Positions 37,707 through 47,145 of a stretch of 64,000 nt of DNA are shown piece after piece. Under the pieces are notes generated by a model that was not told where the DNA came from, ran no database searches, and was given only the letters and a program-made list of their open reading frames with translations. Source of the DNA: Phycisphaeraceae bacterium (GTDB lineage: Bacteria > Planctomycetota > Phycisphaerae > Phycisphaerales > UBA1924); the NCBI GenBank assembly GCA_021297895.1, contig JAJTHN010000021.1, positions 17,812 to 81,811 on the forward strand, given 5' to 3'. Position numbers and translations under genes: made by a program. Each line of letters starts with the position of its first letter. The stretch's first letter is position 1.

Positions 37707-38696
37707 TCAGGCGCGGTCGCGCATAGCCATTCGGACGAGTCCTTCGCAGAGCGAAGGCGTGCTGACACCCGCGTGGCGCGCGGCTTTGGGGACCAGAGAG
37801 TGGTCCGTAAAGCCGGGTGTGGTGTTGATCTCCAGCAGCCAGGCGACGGGCCCGCCCGCCGCGTGTTCGAGCATGAAGTCGACGCGGGCGATGTGCCGGC
37901 AGCCAAGCTCGCGGGCCAGGGCGACGCTCTGCGACTTGATTCGCTCGGCGATTCCCGCGGGCAGGTCGGGGTCGAGGATGTAGCGGGTGTCGTCGCGGTT
38001 GTACTTGGCCTCGAAGTCGTAGAGGCCCTGGGCCGGGCCGATCTCGATGATCGGCAGTGCGTGGCCATCGATCACGCCGACCGTCAGTTCTCGCCCGGGG
38101 ACCTTGCGTTCGACGATGTACGAGCGATCGGGATTCGACGCACGTTCGGCACGGATCGCGGCGATCGCGGCGATCGCGGCGGCGTACTGCTGCGCGGTGT
38201 CGCAGACGTGCAGACCGATGGTGCTGCCCTCGTGAATGGGCTTGATGATCGCCGGAAGACCCGCGGGACATGTCGGGTCGGCGGGATTGAGGACGAAGCC
38301 ATCGGGCGTGGGAATGCCAAGACGGCTTGCCGCGAACTTGGTCGCGACCTTGTCCATCGCCAGCCGCGCCGCACGGGGGCCCGAGCCGACGAACGGTCGG
38401 CCGTCCTGAACGAGAAGATCCTGCAGCGGGCCGCCCTCGCCATAGGGGCCGTGAAGGTACGGAAAGATGGCCTCACCGGGCAGTGCGCGCAGTTGGTCGA
38501 GGCTTAGGCGGTCGATGATCTCAAGATGGACCGCGAGTTTGCCGGTGGAGCGGAGCGCCTCGGCGATGCCATTGGACGACTTGATGGAGACGGGCCGTTC
38601 GCTGTCCGGGCCGCCGCCAAGGACCAGCACGCTTGCGGGGAGCGGGCCGATGGTGCGGTCCTGAGCATCAAAGCGTGAGGCGAGTTCGCTCGGCAT
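37707..38696 (-). CDS. ddl: D-alanine--D-alanine ligase
   Basis: Makes the D-Ala-D-Ala end of peptidoglycan precursors. The 329-residue ATP-grasp enzyme has GGGPDSERPVSIKSS near the N-terminus, FPYLHGPYGEGG, FVGSGPRAARLAMDK, AIIKPIHEGSTIGLH (ATP-binding Lys and Ser loop), ILDPDLP and the Mg-binding VAWLLEINTTPGFTDHS. The start MPSELASR follows no clear ribosome binding site; the long frame upstream is the murB gene read in another frame. It is the third gene of murC-murB-ddl, 62 nt after murB. Confidence 0.94.
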   Translation of the reverse strand: MPSELASRFDAQDRTIGPLPASVLVLGGGPDSERPVSIKSSNGIAEALRSTGKLAVHLEIIDRLSLDQLRALPGEAIFPYLHGPYGEGGPLQDLLVQDGRPFVGSGPRAARLAMDKVATKFAASRLGIPTPDGFVLNPADPTCPAGLPAIIKPIHEGSTIGLHVCDTAQQYAAAIAAIAAIRAERASNPDRSYIVERKVPGRELTVGVIDGHALPIIEIGPAQGLYDFEAKYNRDDTRYILDPDLPAGIAERIKSQSVALARELGCRHIARVDFMLEHAAGGPVAWLLEINTTPGFTDHSLVPKAARHAGVSTPSLCEGLVRMAMRDRA

Positions 38697-38758
38697 GAGG
38701 TGGGCTCGGCGGGGAAGGTTCGCGGCAAGAGCGTTCGGGGGCGGCTGAAACTGGTGAA

Positions 38759-39760
38759 TCAGAGGTGATGTGCGTCGGTAGCGGGCGGTGTGCTCGCGGG
38801 GCTTGCGCCCCAGACGGCGACCTCGGGCACGAGCCACAGGCCGAACGTGGACTGGACCCGTTCCTGCACCTGGCGCATGAGCGACAGCACATCCGCGGCG
38901 CGGGCGGTGGGGCTGGGGGTGACGGTGAAAAAGTTGGCGTGCTGGGGGCTGACGGTCGCGCAGCCGACGCGCAAGCCCTTGCAGCCGGCCTTGTCGATGA
39001 GCATGCCCGCGGAGACCTTGCTGCCGGCGACGGCGATACCGGGTAGGTCTCGCTGGAGGATGGGGTTCTTGAACGCGCAGCCGGCGGAGTGCTCGGCCAT
39101 TGGCTGCGAGGCGCTCTTGGCGGCCATGATGTCCTTGAGTTTCTTGCGGATGGCCTCGGCATCGCCCCGGCGGAGCTTGAACTCCACGCTGGTGACGATG
39201 AACTCTCTGCTTTTGGCGGGGTTGCCGGGGAAGAAGTTGGTGGAGCGGTAGGTGAACTCGATCTGGTTTCGCTTGAGGGTTAGAAGGTCGCCGCCGCGGG
39301 TCAGGCCGGTGACGGAGTGGAGACAGTCGCCGGTCTGGCCGTAGGTACCGCCGGCGTTCATGACGCACGCGCCGCCGACGGTGGCGGGGATCCCGCCGAG
39401 GGTCTCAAGCCCGGCCAGACCGCGACGGGCACACTCGGTGATGAGTTGCGGGAGTTTGGCCGCGGCACCGGCGCGAACGATGACGCTCGGCGTGCCCAGC
39501 CCCGCCGCGGAGGGAGCATCGATGAACTCGACGCCGGCAAAGTCACCCTCGAGCGCAACGACCAGTTCGCGGACACCCTCATCGGCGACGAGCAGATTCG
39601 CGCCATCGCCGAGGATGCGCAGGGAGCGGTCGAGTTCCAGGCACGCCCGGAGTTGATCCATCGAGCGGGCGCGGGCGAAGCGGTCGGCGGTGCCGCCGAC
39701 GTTGAACCATGTGACGATCGGGTGGTTGGTGGCGATGTCGACGGTGGGGGCCACGATCAT
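38759..39760 (-). CDS. murB: UDP-N-acetylenolpyruvoylglucosamine reductase
   Basis: An FAD/NADPH enzyme that makes UDP-MurNAc. The 333 residues open NHPIVTWFNVGGTADRF, then LGDGANLLVADEGV (FAD site), GLAGLETLGGIPATVGGACVMNAGGTYG and SAGCAFKNP (the catalytic Ser region); the C-terminus has MLIDKAGCKGLRVG and HANFFT. The start ATG has CGGAGAG just upstream. An in-frame extension to 40012 overlaps murC out of frame and is not used. It is the middle gene of murC-murB-ddl. Confidence 0.95.
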   Translation of the reverse strand: MIVAPTVDIATNHPIVTWFNVGGTADRFARARSMDQLRACLELDRSLRILGDGANLLVADEGVRELVVALEGDFAGVEFIDAPSAAGLGTPSVIVRAGAAAKLPQLITECARRGLAGLETLGGIPATVGGACVMNAGGTYGQTGDCLHSVTGLTRGGDLLTLKRNQIEFTYRSTNFFPGNPAKSREFIVTSVEFKLRRGDAEAIRKKLKDIMAAKSASQPMAEHSAGCAFKNPILQRDLPGIAVAGSKVSAGMLIDKAGCKGLRVGCATVSPQHANFFTVTPSPTARAADVLSLMRQVQERVQSTFGLWLVPEVAVWGASPASTPPATDAHHL

Positions 39761-39845
39761 GCTCTCTCCGATCACCCGCGAGCGGAACGCGGATGGGGCG
39801 GTGCGGTGTTGACAGAGTGAACGGCAGGGATGGCCGGGCGGGCGA

Positions 39846-41507
39846 TCAGGCGTTGCTCGCGCGAGCGAGGAACTGCTGGCCGATCTGGTAAACGGGGCCG
39901 GCACCCATGACGAGCACAACGTCGTTCGGTCGGCAGATGACCTCGAGTTGCTCGACGATGGCCTCGAACGGGTAGAGGTGCATGGCAAAGACGCCGCGTT
40001 TGCGGAGTTCATCGACCAGGTCGCCGGCCGTGACCTTGGACTTTTCTTCCTGGCTGTCGCGGACGAAGTAGATGTGCGGAACGATGACGACGTCGGCCTC
40101 GCTGAAGGCGACGGCGAACTCCTGCATGAGGTGTCGCGTGCGGCTGTGCTGGTGAGGCTGGAAGATGCAGATCAGCCGGCCACCGTTCTTCTGGGGTTGC
40201 TCGAAGTGCCGGATGGCGCGGAGGGTGGCGTCGCACTCGGTGGGATGGTGGCCGTAGTCGTCGTAGACCCGGACGCTGCCGCCTGTGGGCAGGGGGCGGG
40301 TGCCGAGGAGTTGGGCCCTGCGATCGACGCCGCGGAAGGCCGAGAGACTGCGTGAGATGCTCTCCGGTGCCGCACCCAGGTGCAGCGCGAGGGTCGCGGC
40401 GAAGGCGGCGTTCATCGCGTTGTGCTCGCCGGGCATGAGCATGGTCCATTCCAGGACGACCTTCTGCTCGGGCGAGACGAGGCTGGCGGTGCGGGAAGCG
40501 CGGTCGTAGCGGACGCTCCAGTCGGCATCGGGCGAGAAGCCGATGGTCGCGACACGCGCGGCGACGCCCGCGGTGACCTCTCGACGGTGGGCGTTGTCGT
40601 GCGCGATAAGCAGAAGTCCGCCGTCGCGCTCCGGGGCGACCAGGCGGGCGAAGTGCTGGAAACTCTCGACGACCGCATCGAGCGAGCCGTAGATGTCCAG
40701 ATGGTCGGCCTCGACGCTGGTGATGCACGCGACGCTGGGGTGGTAGTTGTGGAACGAGCGGTTGAACTCGCAGGCCTCGGCGAGCAGGATGCCCGGACGG
40801 CCGCTGAGCGGGCCGACCGGAAGGCTCTCCTGACCCAGCACGAAGCCGGGGCTGTGTGCGCTGCTCGCGGGTGCGGGGGCTTTCGTGCCGGCGAGTTGGG
40901 CGCAGGTTGCGCCGACGATCGCGGTGGAGGCCAGGCCGGCATCGCTGAGGATGCACGAGAGCATGCTGGTTGTGGTGCTCTTGCCGTGGGTGCCGGCGAT
41001 CGCGACGCCGGTGCGGCCGATCATGCAGCGGCCCAGAGCCTCGGCGTAGGTCAGGTGCTCGATGCCGCGGCGGACGGCCTCGAGGAGTTGCGGATGGTCG
41101 GGCTTGATCGCGGCGGAGCAAACGACCAGATCGCAGCGATCGGTGGAGTCTGTGCCGGGGAGCCACTGGCGTGATTGGTCAAAGTCAACGCTGATGCCGT
41201 CGTCGGCAAGTGCGTCGGTCGCCTCGCTCTGGGACATATCGCTGCCGCGGACGATCGCGCCGCGAGCGCGGAGCATGCGGGCCAGGCCGCTCATGCCGCA
41301 GCCGCCGATGCCGATCATGTAGACGTACCGGCCCTTGAGGTTCCATGCCTGCTGATTCGACCAGTCGTGGGCGAGCGTGGTGGCGGGGGGCATGGGTGCG
41401 GGCCTGCTTGAGATTGCGGGAGCCGCGGGCTGGGTGTTCGATGCGCCAGCGGGGCTGGCGGTCTGAACGGGCGTGAGGTTCGACGGCGAGGTGACGATCG
41501 GGCTCAT
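39846..41507 (-). CDS. murC: UDP-N-acetylmuramate--L-alanine ligase
   Basis: Adds the first amino acid of the peptidoglycan stem. The 553 residues are longer than the usual ~460-490, with a Pro/Ala-rich N-terminal stretch of ~50 residues. MIGIGGCGMSGLARML, AGTHGKSTTTSML (ATP P-loop), EACEFNRSFHNYHP, SVEADHLDIYG, PGEHNAMNAAFA and YDDYGHHPTE are all characteristic. GATATT lies 6 nt before the start and no ribosome binding site is visible, as in several other genes here. First gene of the murC-murB-ddl run, 85 nt before murB. Confidence 0.95.
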   Translation of the reverse strand: MSPIVTSPSNLTPVQTASPAGASNTQPAAPAISSRPAPMPPATTLAHDWSNQQAWNLKGRYVYMIGIGGCGMSGLARMLRARGAIVRGSDMSQSEATDALADDGISVDFDQSRQWLPGTDSTDRCDLVVCSAAIKPDHPQLLEAVRRGIEHLTYAEALGRCMIGRTGVAIAGTHGKSTTTSMLSCILSDAGLASTAIVGATCAQLAGTKAPAPASSAHSPGFVLGQESLPVGPLSGRPGILLAEACEFNRSFHNYHPSVACITSVEADHLDIYGSLDAVVESFQHFARLVAPERDGGLLLIAHDNAHRREVTAGVAARVATIGFSPDADWSVRYDRASRTASLVSPEQKVVLEWTMLMPGEHNAMNAAFAATLALHLGAAPESISRSLSAFRGVDRRAQLLGTRPLPTGGSVRVYDDYGHHPTECDATLRAIRHFEQPQKNGGRLICIFQPHQHSRTRHLMQEFAVAFSEADVVIVPHIYFVRDSQEEKSKVTAGDLVDELRKRGVFAMHLYPFEAIVEQLEVICRPNDVVLVMGAGPVYQIGQQFLARASNA

Positions 41508-41648
41508 CGGGGCAATATCGGCATCGCGGCGCGTGGCGGGCCAAGTTTCCGCGGTGCACTTTCGCGTCCCGCCGCGGCGTTGGAGTCGCGGCGGCGGGAA
41601 CGCCCGCGAGCGCGGGTGCCAGGGCCGGACCGCGCCGGTCGGCGCTGG

Positions 41649-43019
41649 TCAGCGCCGCGGCCCCTCGCGGACGGACTGCATCTGCCTGCGGACCATTTCT
41701 CGCATGCGCTGGGCGTCCACGGCGGACATTCCGGCGGCCTTGAAGTCCACGGTGATCGCATCGATCCAGCGTTCTTCGACGAACGTCAGGCCCAGGCGGG
41801 AGACCAGTTCGGTCTCCAAGCCGGCCATATGCCCGGCTCCGTAGAACGCCGCGATGGACCGGACGGCGGGCTCATCGCGAATGATCCTGGCGATGTCGTT
41901 CATCACGACCTCGTTGCGGTCGTGGAGGATCACCTTCATCATGGGGGCCATGGCGGCCATCGGGCCGGTGCCGGAACGGGCGGCCTGATCGAGCATTGTG
42001 TCGGAGGATGCGAGGACCTCGACCATCATGACCTTGACGGTGGTGGACATGGTCTTGCTCATGCCGATGAGTCGGAGCATGAGGCCCATGGCGCGGGCGC
42101 CGAGGCTCTGGCCGCTGAGGGTGTTCAGGAGCATTCCGGGGTCGCCGCCGTTGGCCTCGATTCGTTCGGCGACCTCGTCGGCGGACATGTCGCTGTTGCG
42201 CCAGTTGGGTTTGGATGTGTTGACGTGATCGAGTTGGAACTCAAGGCCAAGGGCATCGGCGAGTTGCTTCTGGATGCCTTCGGGCTCGGCGGCTTTGTTC
42301 GGCGTGATGGACTGCGTGAAGACGATGTTGTCGTCTGCGGTAGAGGTGCTGGGGCCGTCGGAGGTGATGATCGCGCCGAGAGCGGTGCGTGCCGCGGCGG
42401 GGGCGCCGTCGGGCTTCGCGTCGGGCTGGGCTGTGGCGGTGGGGGTCGGGGTGTAGGTCAGTGGACGGCCCCAGCCGTCGCTCATCATGCCCTGGGCGAT
42501 TCGGTCGACTCGGGCGTTGCCGTCGGCGACTTCCGCGAGCGAGGCGGGGAGGCGGTTGTGCTTTCCGGCGTAGCGGGAAAGCAGCGTGGTGAGAAACTCA
42601 ACGCGGCGGCGCGTGATCTTCTCGCGCGTTTCGTCGCTGGCATCGGCGGGAAGATCACGTGCCCCGGGCGGGCGGACGCCTTCGTACAGCACAACGTCGT
42701 GCGGGTCCAGAAAGTTCTGGCAGGCCTCGTAGAATGCCTTGTCGGCGATGTGGACCGCGCCGGCCAGGTGGATGACCGGACCGGTGCCGTCGGCCTTCTT
42801 GAGCGTGCGGACGGCGATCTGGAGCGTCATCGACTGTGTGTCTTTGCCGTCGATGATGCGGATGTAGTTCGCGCTGGTCGCCGCCGCCGGAGTGGTGGGC
42901 TGGGCGTCGTCATCCTGCATGAGGGGAGGAGGGGAGACGATCGCGCCCACCGCCGCGGCGGTGAGTGCGATGACTGAGAAAACTGAGAGTGAGCGGCGGG
43001 CGAGGGCGGATGCGGACAT
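41649..43019 (-). CDS. Exported TraB/GumN-like protein with an inserted T2SS pseudopilin-G-like segment
   Basis: 456 residues from the ATG at 43019 (GGAGCC upstream), beginning with a signal or membrane segment (VFSVIALTAAAVGAIV). Residues 82-118 (VIHLAGAVHIADKAFYE..., DVVLYEGVRP) and ~250-456 (RNEVVMNDIARII..., FYGAGHMAGLETEL...) match the two halves of the TraB/PrgY/GumN fold, including the conserved His-bearing strand near each end. Between them, residues 137-235 look like the globular part of type II secretion protein G: FLTTLLSRYAGKHNRLP, DGWGRPLTYTP, IITSDGPSTSTADDNI. Last gene of a seven-gene minus-strand run, 28 nt after the pseudopilin-like gene. Function unknown. Confidence 0.72.
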   Translation of the reverse strand: MSASALARRSLSVFSVIALTAAAVGAIVSPPPLMQDDDAQPTTPAAATSANYIRIIDGKDTQSMTLQIAVRTLKKADGTGPVIHLAGAVHIADKAFYEACQNFLDPHDVVLYEGVRPPGARDLPADASDETREKITRRRVEFLTTLLSRYAGKHNRLPASLAEVADGNARVDRIAQGMMSDGWGRPLTYTPTPTATAQPDAKPDGAPAAARTALGAIITSDGPSTSTADDNIVFTQSITPNKAAEPEGIQKQLADALGLEFQLDHVNTSKPNWRNSDMSADEVAERIEANGGDPGMLLNTLSGQSLGARAMGLMLRLIGMSKTMSTTVKVMMVEVLASSDTMLDQAARSGTGPMAAMAPMMKVILHDRNEVVMNDIARIIRDEPAVRSIAAFYGAGHMAGLETELVSRLGLTFVEERWIDAITVDFKAAGMSAVDAQRMREMVRRQMQSVREGPRR

Positions 43020-43047
43020 GGTCGGCTCCGGAGATGGGCGACGGCGG

Positions 43048-43827
43048 TCAAGGCACGGGGAGGAAGGTGTAGTCGACGGTCGTGTTCTGCACGCCGGGGG
43101 GAACGGTGACGGGGCCCGCGACATGCAGGTCAAGGTAGAGGATGGTGGCGGCGACCGTTCGCTGGTTGTACCACTGGATCATGCCGCGGTCGCCGGATTC
43201 CTGGTAGTTGTAGATCGGGTGGGGGGCGATGACCCAGGTTTTGTCGGGGCGAAGGACGAAGGGGAGTCGCCCGCCGGAAGGAGGAATGAGTGTGGAGAAT
43301 GCGTCGCCACGGAGATCGTGGTCGTTGAGGGCGTAACTGGAACCGAGCAAGTTGTACATGGATTCGACGCGGCCGATGAAGGGGATGTCGCCGCCGCGAT
43401 CGCAAGGCGAGCGGAACGGTTCGGCGGTCTGCGGCTCGCTGGATGCGTCGGGCGGGAATGGGTTGATGTTCAGGTACTGGTTGAGCGGTCGTCGCTCGAC
43501 GCCGAACTCATTGATGCCGAAGGCGGGAAGCGAACCCTTCTTGCCGCCGAAGAGTGACGCGATGACGCGTTGCTCGCCGTCGGACTGGATGACGACCTGA
43601 GGGAGGTGATCCTTGAAGTCGGTGAGATAGCCCTGAAGCGCGACGCCCAATTGCTGGAGCCGCGCGGCGCAGGCGGTGTTGCGAGCGGCCTGTCGAGCGC
43701 CGGCGAGGGCGGGCAGGAGGATGCCGACAAGCAGCGCGACGATGGCGATGACCACCAGCAGTTCGATGAGCGTGAAGCCGTGCGGACGAATCCCGCGGGA
43801 GGCGTGTCGTGGCGCTCGGTGGATCAC
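43048..43827 (-). CDS. Type II/IV pseudopilin-like protein
   Basis: A 259-residue protein with a prepilin leader RGIRPHG followed by [24 protein letters not shown], a standard Gly/Phe cleavage site with Glu at +5. The rest follows the planctomycete prepilin pattern ([20 protein letters not shown]), with a central [30 protein letters not shown] at 43827 has GGAGAAG upstream and overlaps the stop of the phosphatase gene (GTGA), so the two are coupled. It lacks the usual late FxDGHV and may have a distinct role in this operon. Confidence 0.82.
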   Translation of the reverse strand: MIHRAPRHASRGIRPHGFTLIELLVVIAIVALLVGILLPALAGARQAARNTACAARLQQLGVALQGYLTDFKDHLPQVVIQSDGEQRVIASLFGGKKGSLPAFGINEFGVERRPLNQYLNINPFPPDASSEPQTAEPFRSPCDRGGDIPFIGRVESMYNLLGSSYALNDHDLRGDAFSTLIPPSGGRLPFVLRPDKTWVIAPHPIYNYQESGDRGMIQWYNQRTVAATILYLDLHVAGPVTVPPGVQNTTVDYTFLPVP

Positions 43828-44324
43828 AGATCTTCTCCACGCTGGTGGCGATCGAGCATCCCCTGCACGGCGCGGCTGAGCATGTCGACGACGGGCTGAA
43901 AGCCGTCGTCGTCGGTGTATGGGTCGGGCACGTCCAGCTCATGATCCGGGCGGCCAGCCAGAGCCGGATCGTACATGCGGATGAGGCGGAGGCGGTCCTG
44001 CGGTGCGCCGCGCTGCAGCATGGTGCGGACGTTGGCTCGGTCCATGGCGATGAGCAGGTCGAGAGTGTCGAAGTCGCCGCCGGGGCGATCGCTGTTGAGT
44101 TGGCGAGCGGTGTGCGAGAAGGGGATGCTGTTGGCCTGTGCGATGGCGATAGTCCGCGGGTCGGCGGGCTGGCCGACGTGCCAGTGGCCCGTGCCGCAGG
44201 AGTCGACGCGGAAGCGGTCGAGCACGCCGCGGCGTTCGGCGGCCTGCAAAAAGATGACCTTGGCCAGGGGCGAACGGCAGATGTTGCCAAGGCAAACAAA
44301 GAGCACGCCGATGCGATCAGGCAT
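43824..44324 (-). CDS. Low-molecular-weight protein-tyrosine phosphatase
   Basis: A 166-residue cytoplasmic phosphatase. The P-loop CLGNICRSP (Cys11, Arg17, Ser18) begins right after the first strand, and the acid Asp lies in DVPDPYTDD near residue 130, as in Wzb/PtpA. These enzymes commonly reset tyrosine kinases in polysaccharide export. The start overlaps the 3' end of the glycosyltransferase-like gene by 8 nt, and its own stop overlaps the pilin gene. No tyrosine kinase or Wza-type exporter is in the window. Confidence 0.92.
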   Translation of the reverse strand: MPDRIGVLFVCLGNICRSPLAKVIFLQAAERRGVLDRFRVDSCGTGHWHVGQPADPRTIAIAQANSIPFSHTARQLNSDRPGGDFDTLDLLIAMDRANVRTMLQRGAPQDRLRLIRMYDPALAGRPDHELDVPDPYTDDDGFQPVVDMLSRAVQGMLDRHQRGEDL

Positions 44325-45609
44325 GGGCGAGTTCTCCGTGCGAGTGCACGCTGGTGCCCGATCGCGGCTCTGCAAGACCCAGTTTGCGGGCGAGGGTGTC
44401 GACGAAGTTGCTCGGCGCGGCAAGGTGCGAGGCCAGACGCTGACCGACCGCCGCGCGGCGATGAGGATCGCTGAGCAGCGGAACGGCACACGCGCCCAGT
44501 GCGGGCATTGTCGCGGCCGTGGCGAGCAGCTCCGGGGCGATCGTGCCGAGGAACTCATCGCTCGCGGGGTCGATGGGCGAGAAGACGGGCACGCCATGAC
44601 GTGCTGCCATCATCGCCGAGAGCAGACCCGCCCCCCCCGCCGGGCCGCGTGGCGGAACATCCATGCCCGCCACGCGCGAGGGATCAACGTTCCACATGAC
44701 CAGATCCGCGGCCGGCAGCGCGGCGGCGGGCGGGCCGTCGAACGCGATGACCTCCCAGTGACGGCCGTGCAAACGGATGTACCGAGCGGCGCGCTGGAGT
44801 TGGCTCGACGCGTGAGCGCAAATGCCGACGGCCCGGATACCTGCTACTTGAAGAAGGCCCGTGACCCATGCGAATCGTCGAGCATCCCCGTCGCGGACCG
44901 GATCGCTCAGGAGCGAAATGACGACCTCGTCCGCACCGATGCGCAGCGCGGTCCGCGTGTCCTGCCGGCGGGCGAGCCACTCGCCGTCGCTGAGCAGGTC
45001 GTAGGGAGGTGTGAGCACGGCGACCTGATGCCCGTGGGTGCGCCAGGCGCTGGCGATCGCGTTGCAGAACGCGATCGCCGGCGTGCGGTGCAGATCCGTC
45101 GTTCGGATGTCGCGGGAGTCCAGCAGTACGGCGGCGGCGATGGGAATCCGCAGCGCGCGGGCGATGTCGAGTGTGGGCGTGCCCCAGCAAAGCACCTGTG
45201 CGCTGGCATCGAGGCGATTGGCGTGAGGCATCATCGCGCCGCCGGGTCGGACAAGGCGTGCGATCGGGCCGAGATTGGCCGCGCGGGGAGAGAATCGGGC
45301 GGAGATTCTCAGGCCAAGCGAGCGAGCGTCGCGTTCATCGCGCGTGTTGCCGATGAGCCAGACGAGGTGATGCACGTTCGGAATCTCGCACGCGGCCCTG
45401 CAGGCGAGGAGTTCATCCTGGCCGCTCGCGCCGGGGCGCAGCAGGTGCACGAGTGTCGGGAACGATCCGGGTTGTGCGCGTCGATGGATCGTCACGTGCT
45501 CAGTCGCGGGTCGAGGGCTTCGGAGAATCAACGGGGACGGAACGCCGTGCGCATCACTGACGAACGTCGCGAACGCGGTTGCCGGGGGCGGCCAACGCGC
45601 GCTCAACAT
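44317..45609 (-). CDS. Glycosyltransferase-like protein (GT-B fold, family 4-like), uncertain
   Basis: A 430-residue protein without a signal peptide. The C-terminal half has the flow of a GT-B retaining transferase: RIGADEVVISLLSDPVRDGDARRFAWVTG, PAADLVMWNVDPS, GGAGLLSAMMAARHGVPVFSP and a late helix (DPHRRAAVGQRLASHLA), roughly the nucleotide-sugar end of GT4 enzymes. The usual E-x7-E motif is not clear (GAGLLSAMMA stands in its place), so activity is unproven. The longest start overlaps the lipoprotein gene by 56 nt; a start further in is possible. It is followed by the phosphatase gene with an 8-nt overlap. Confidence 0.6.
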   Translation of the reverse strand: MLSARWPPPATAFATFVSDAHGVPSPLILRSPRPATEHVTIHRRAQPGSFPTLVHLLRPGASGQDELLACRAACEIPNVHHLVWLIGNTRDERDARSLGLRISARFSPRAANLGPIARLVRPGGAMMPHANRLDASAQVLCWGTPTLDIARALRIPIAAAVLLDSRDIRTTDLHRTPAIAFCNAIASAWRTHGHQVAVLTPPYDLLSDGEWLARRQDTRTALRIGADEVVISLLSDPVRDGDARRFAWVTGLLQVAGIRAVGICAHASSQLQRAARYIRLHGRHWEVIAFDGPPAAALPAADLVMWNVDPSRVAGMDVPPRGPAGGAGLLSAMMAARHGVPVFSPIDPASDEFLGTIAPELLATAATMPALGACAVPLLSDPHRRAAVGQRLASHLAAPSNFVDTLARKLGLAEPRSGTSVHSHGELAHA

Positions 45610-46252
45610 CGTAAAACAGGCGGGCGAGTTGGATGCCGGTCCAATGGGCCAGGTCCGTCTGAATCGAGACGATTTGCGTCTGGCTCGTCGGCGCCGTGGC
45701 GGCGGCGGAGGGGAGCGAGACGGTCAGCGGGTACCAGTCCAGTTCACCCGGTGGCGGCAGCAGCCGCTGCTCGCTCTGAGCGTCGATCACCTTCACGCGG
45801 AGCACCGCGGTGGGCGCGAGCGACTGGCCGTCGACGGTCAATGAGAAGGAGTCGACGGTCGCGTAGATGATCACGTCCGCCTTGACGGCGCGGGCGACCT
45901 CGATGATGCTCATCGGCGCCCCGAAGCGCTCGCCGCGGACCTGTGCCGCGGCGATGCGGGACTGAACCATGTCCTTGACGACCTCCTTTGTCAGCAGGGC
46001 CTGCTCGGCGGTGGTGCCGATGAGTTCACGGAGATTCCGGCTGGGAAGGACGCTGCGCCGGTCGTCGATGAGAATGACGTGGGTGCGTTCCTTGTCGAGC
46101 TTGAGCTTCGCCTCGATCTTGGGCGGACCCTGAGCGATCATCAGCGCCGGGGCGACGATGTTGCACCCGGCGGGAACGACGCACGCGACGCCGAGAACCG
46201 CAAGGGCAAGAAGGGTGCGGGGCGTTCGGCGCGAGGGTCGGTCGGCGGTCAT
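45554..46252 (-). CDS. Predicted lipoprotein (LpoB/CsgG-like fold possible)
   Basis: 232 residues with a lipobox VPAGC (Cys30). The mature part alternates helix and strand (THVILIDDRRSVLPSRNLRELIGTTAEQALL; SIIEVARAVKADVIIYATVDSFSL; AVLRVKVIDAQSEQRLLPP). A strand-helix layout with a central VIIYATVDSF strand is also seen in the next lipoprotein upstream, suggesting the two are distant paralogues. The same layout occurs in LpoB/CsgG-type envelope lipoproteins; that is a guess. It sits between the second lipoprotein (73 nt) and the glycosyltransferase-like gene (overlapping). Confidence 0.75.
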   Translation of the reverse strand: MTADRPSRRTPRTLLALAVLGVACVVPAGCNIVAPALMIAQGPPKIEAKLKLDKERTHVILIDDRRSVLPSRNLRELIGTTAEQALLTKEVVKDMVQSRIAAAQVRGERFGAPMSIIEVARAVKADVIIYATVDSFSLTVDGQSLAPTAVLRVKVIDAQSEQRLLPPPGELDWYPLTVSLPSAAATAPTSQTQIVSIQTDLAHWTGIQLARLFYDVERALAAPGNRVRDVRQ

Positions 46253-46325
46253 GGTCGGCGGGCTCCGGGCATTCGAGGGCGGTAAGCGGCGGGCAACTTC
46301 GACGCGACGCGGTCCGGTGTGCCGA

Positions 46326-47057
46326 TCAATAGTCCGGGTCGTACTTCTCTTCGTGCGTGTAGAAGAGCCAGGTCGCGCGGTCGATGAAGCGGCTGACAAG
46401 CACCGAGTTCACGCCGATGCGAGGGATCTCCGCTGGCCCTTGGCCCTCGACATCCGGGAACGACACGTCGACGGTCTTGCGGAACACCGCGTCGTCGGGC
46501 AGGGCCGAGTCGGCTTCGTACACGCTGACGACGCCCATCGCGCGGCCCTTCCAGAGCCACTTGTTGCCGGGGTCGGTCAGCCGGTAATCGCGAATGTCGA
46601 TGACGACCAGGCGATCGCAGCCGAGCTGCTTGGCGATCTCGCTCGGCGAGCGCATCGACCAGCGCGGGTTCTGGAACTGGAACTGCAGCACGACCTCCGC
46701 CGGAACGACGCCCGTGGCGTTCGCGTTCTCTGTCAGTCGCTTGGTCGCATCGAGCGCGACCTTGCTGACGATCTCCGGATACTCGGCCTGGATGACCTGA
46801 TCCGCCGTGACCATGACGGCGAAGCTCTTGCCCGTGAGGCCGACGTACTCGGCCTCGACCGTGACGGGCGTAGCGCGTCGTGCGCTCTCCATCATCGCCG
46901 CGCCAGCGCCGAGAATGTTGCAGCCCGAGAGCAATGCGACGCAGGGCAGGCAGAGCACGAAAGCCGCGGCGAGGCGGACTGACGCTCCGCGGGCGCGGCC
47001 GGGCGCTGCGGTTGCCGGGCAAGCGTGGCGGGCGTGGGTCGTCTGTAAGCTGTTCAT
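46326..47057 (-). CDS. Predicted lipoprotein, likely paralogue of the following gene
   Basis: 243 residues with a signal peptide and lipobox LLSGC (Cys46) after a long basic N-terminus. Core segments VTVEAEYVGLTGKSFAVMV, EIVSKVALDATKRLTENANAT, IAKQLGCDRLVVIDIRDYRL and GRAMGVVSVYEAD parallel those of the next lipoprotein in the same order. ATG at 47057 has AAGGA 6 nt upstream. Second gene of the seven-gene minus-strand run that starts with DUF2752. Function unknown. Confidence 0.78.
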   Translation of the reverse strand: MNSLQTTHARHACPATAAPGRARGASVRLAAAFVLCLPCVALLSGCNILGAGAAMMESARRATPVTVEAEYVGLTGKSFAVMVTADQVIQAEYPEIVSKVALDATKRLTENANATGVVPAEVVLQFQFQNPRWSMRSPSEIAKQLGCDRLVVIDIRDYRLTDPGNKWLWKGRAMGVVSVYEADSALPDDAVFRKTVDVSFPDVEGQGPAEIPRIGVNSVLVSRFIDRATWLFYTHEEKYDPDY

Positions 47058-47145
47058 CGCCGATCCTTCGATTGGGCCATGGTCGCTACGAGGGCCGGTC
47101 GGAGCACATCTTGGCGACCGGCGAACACCGCGGAATGTCGAAAGG

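Noticed and set aside
38697..39368. Long minus-strand frame continuing upstream of ddl
   Set aside because: It reads murB in the wrong frame; ddl begins at 38696.
44325..44597. Upstream extension of the low-MW phosphatase to 44597
   Set aside because: It reads the glycosyltransferase-like gene out of frame; the P-loop must start close to the N-terminus.
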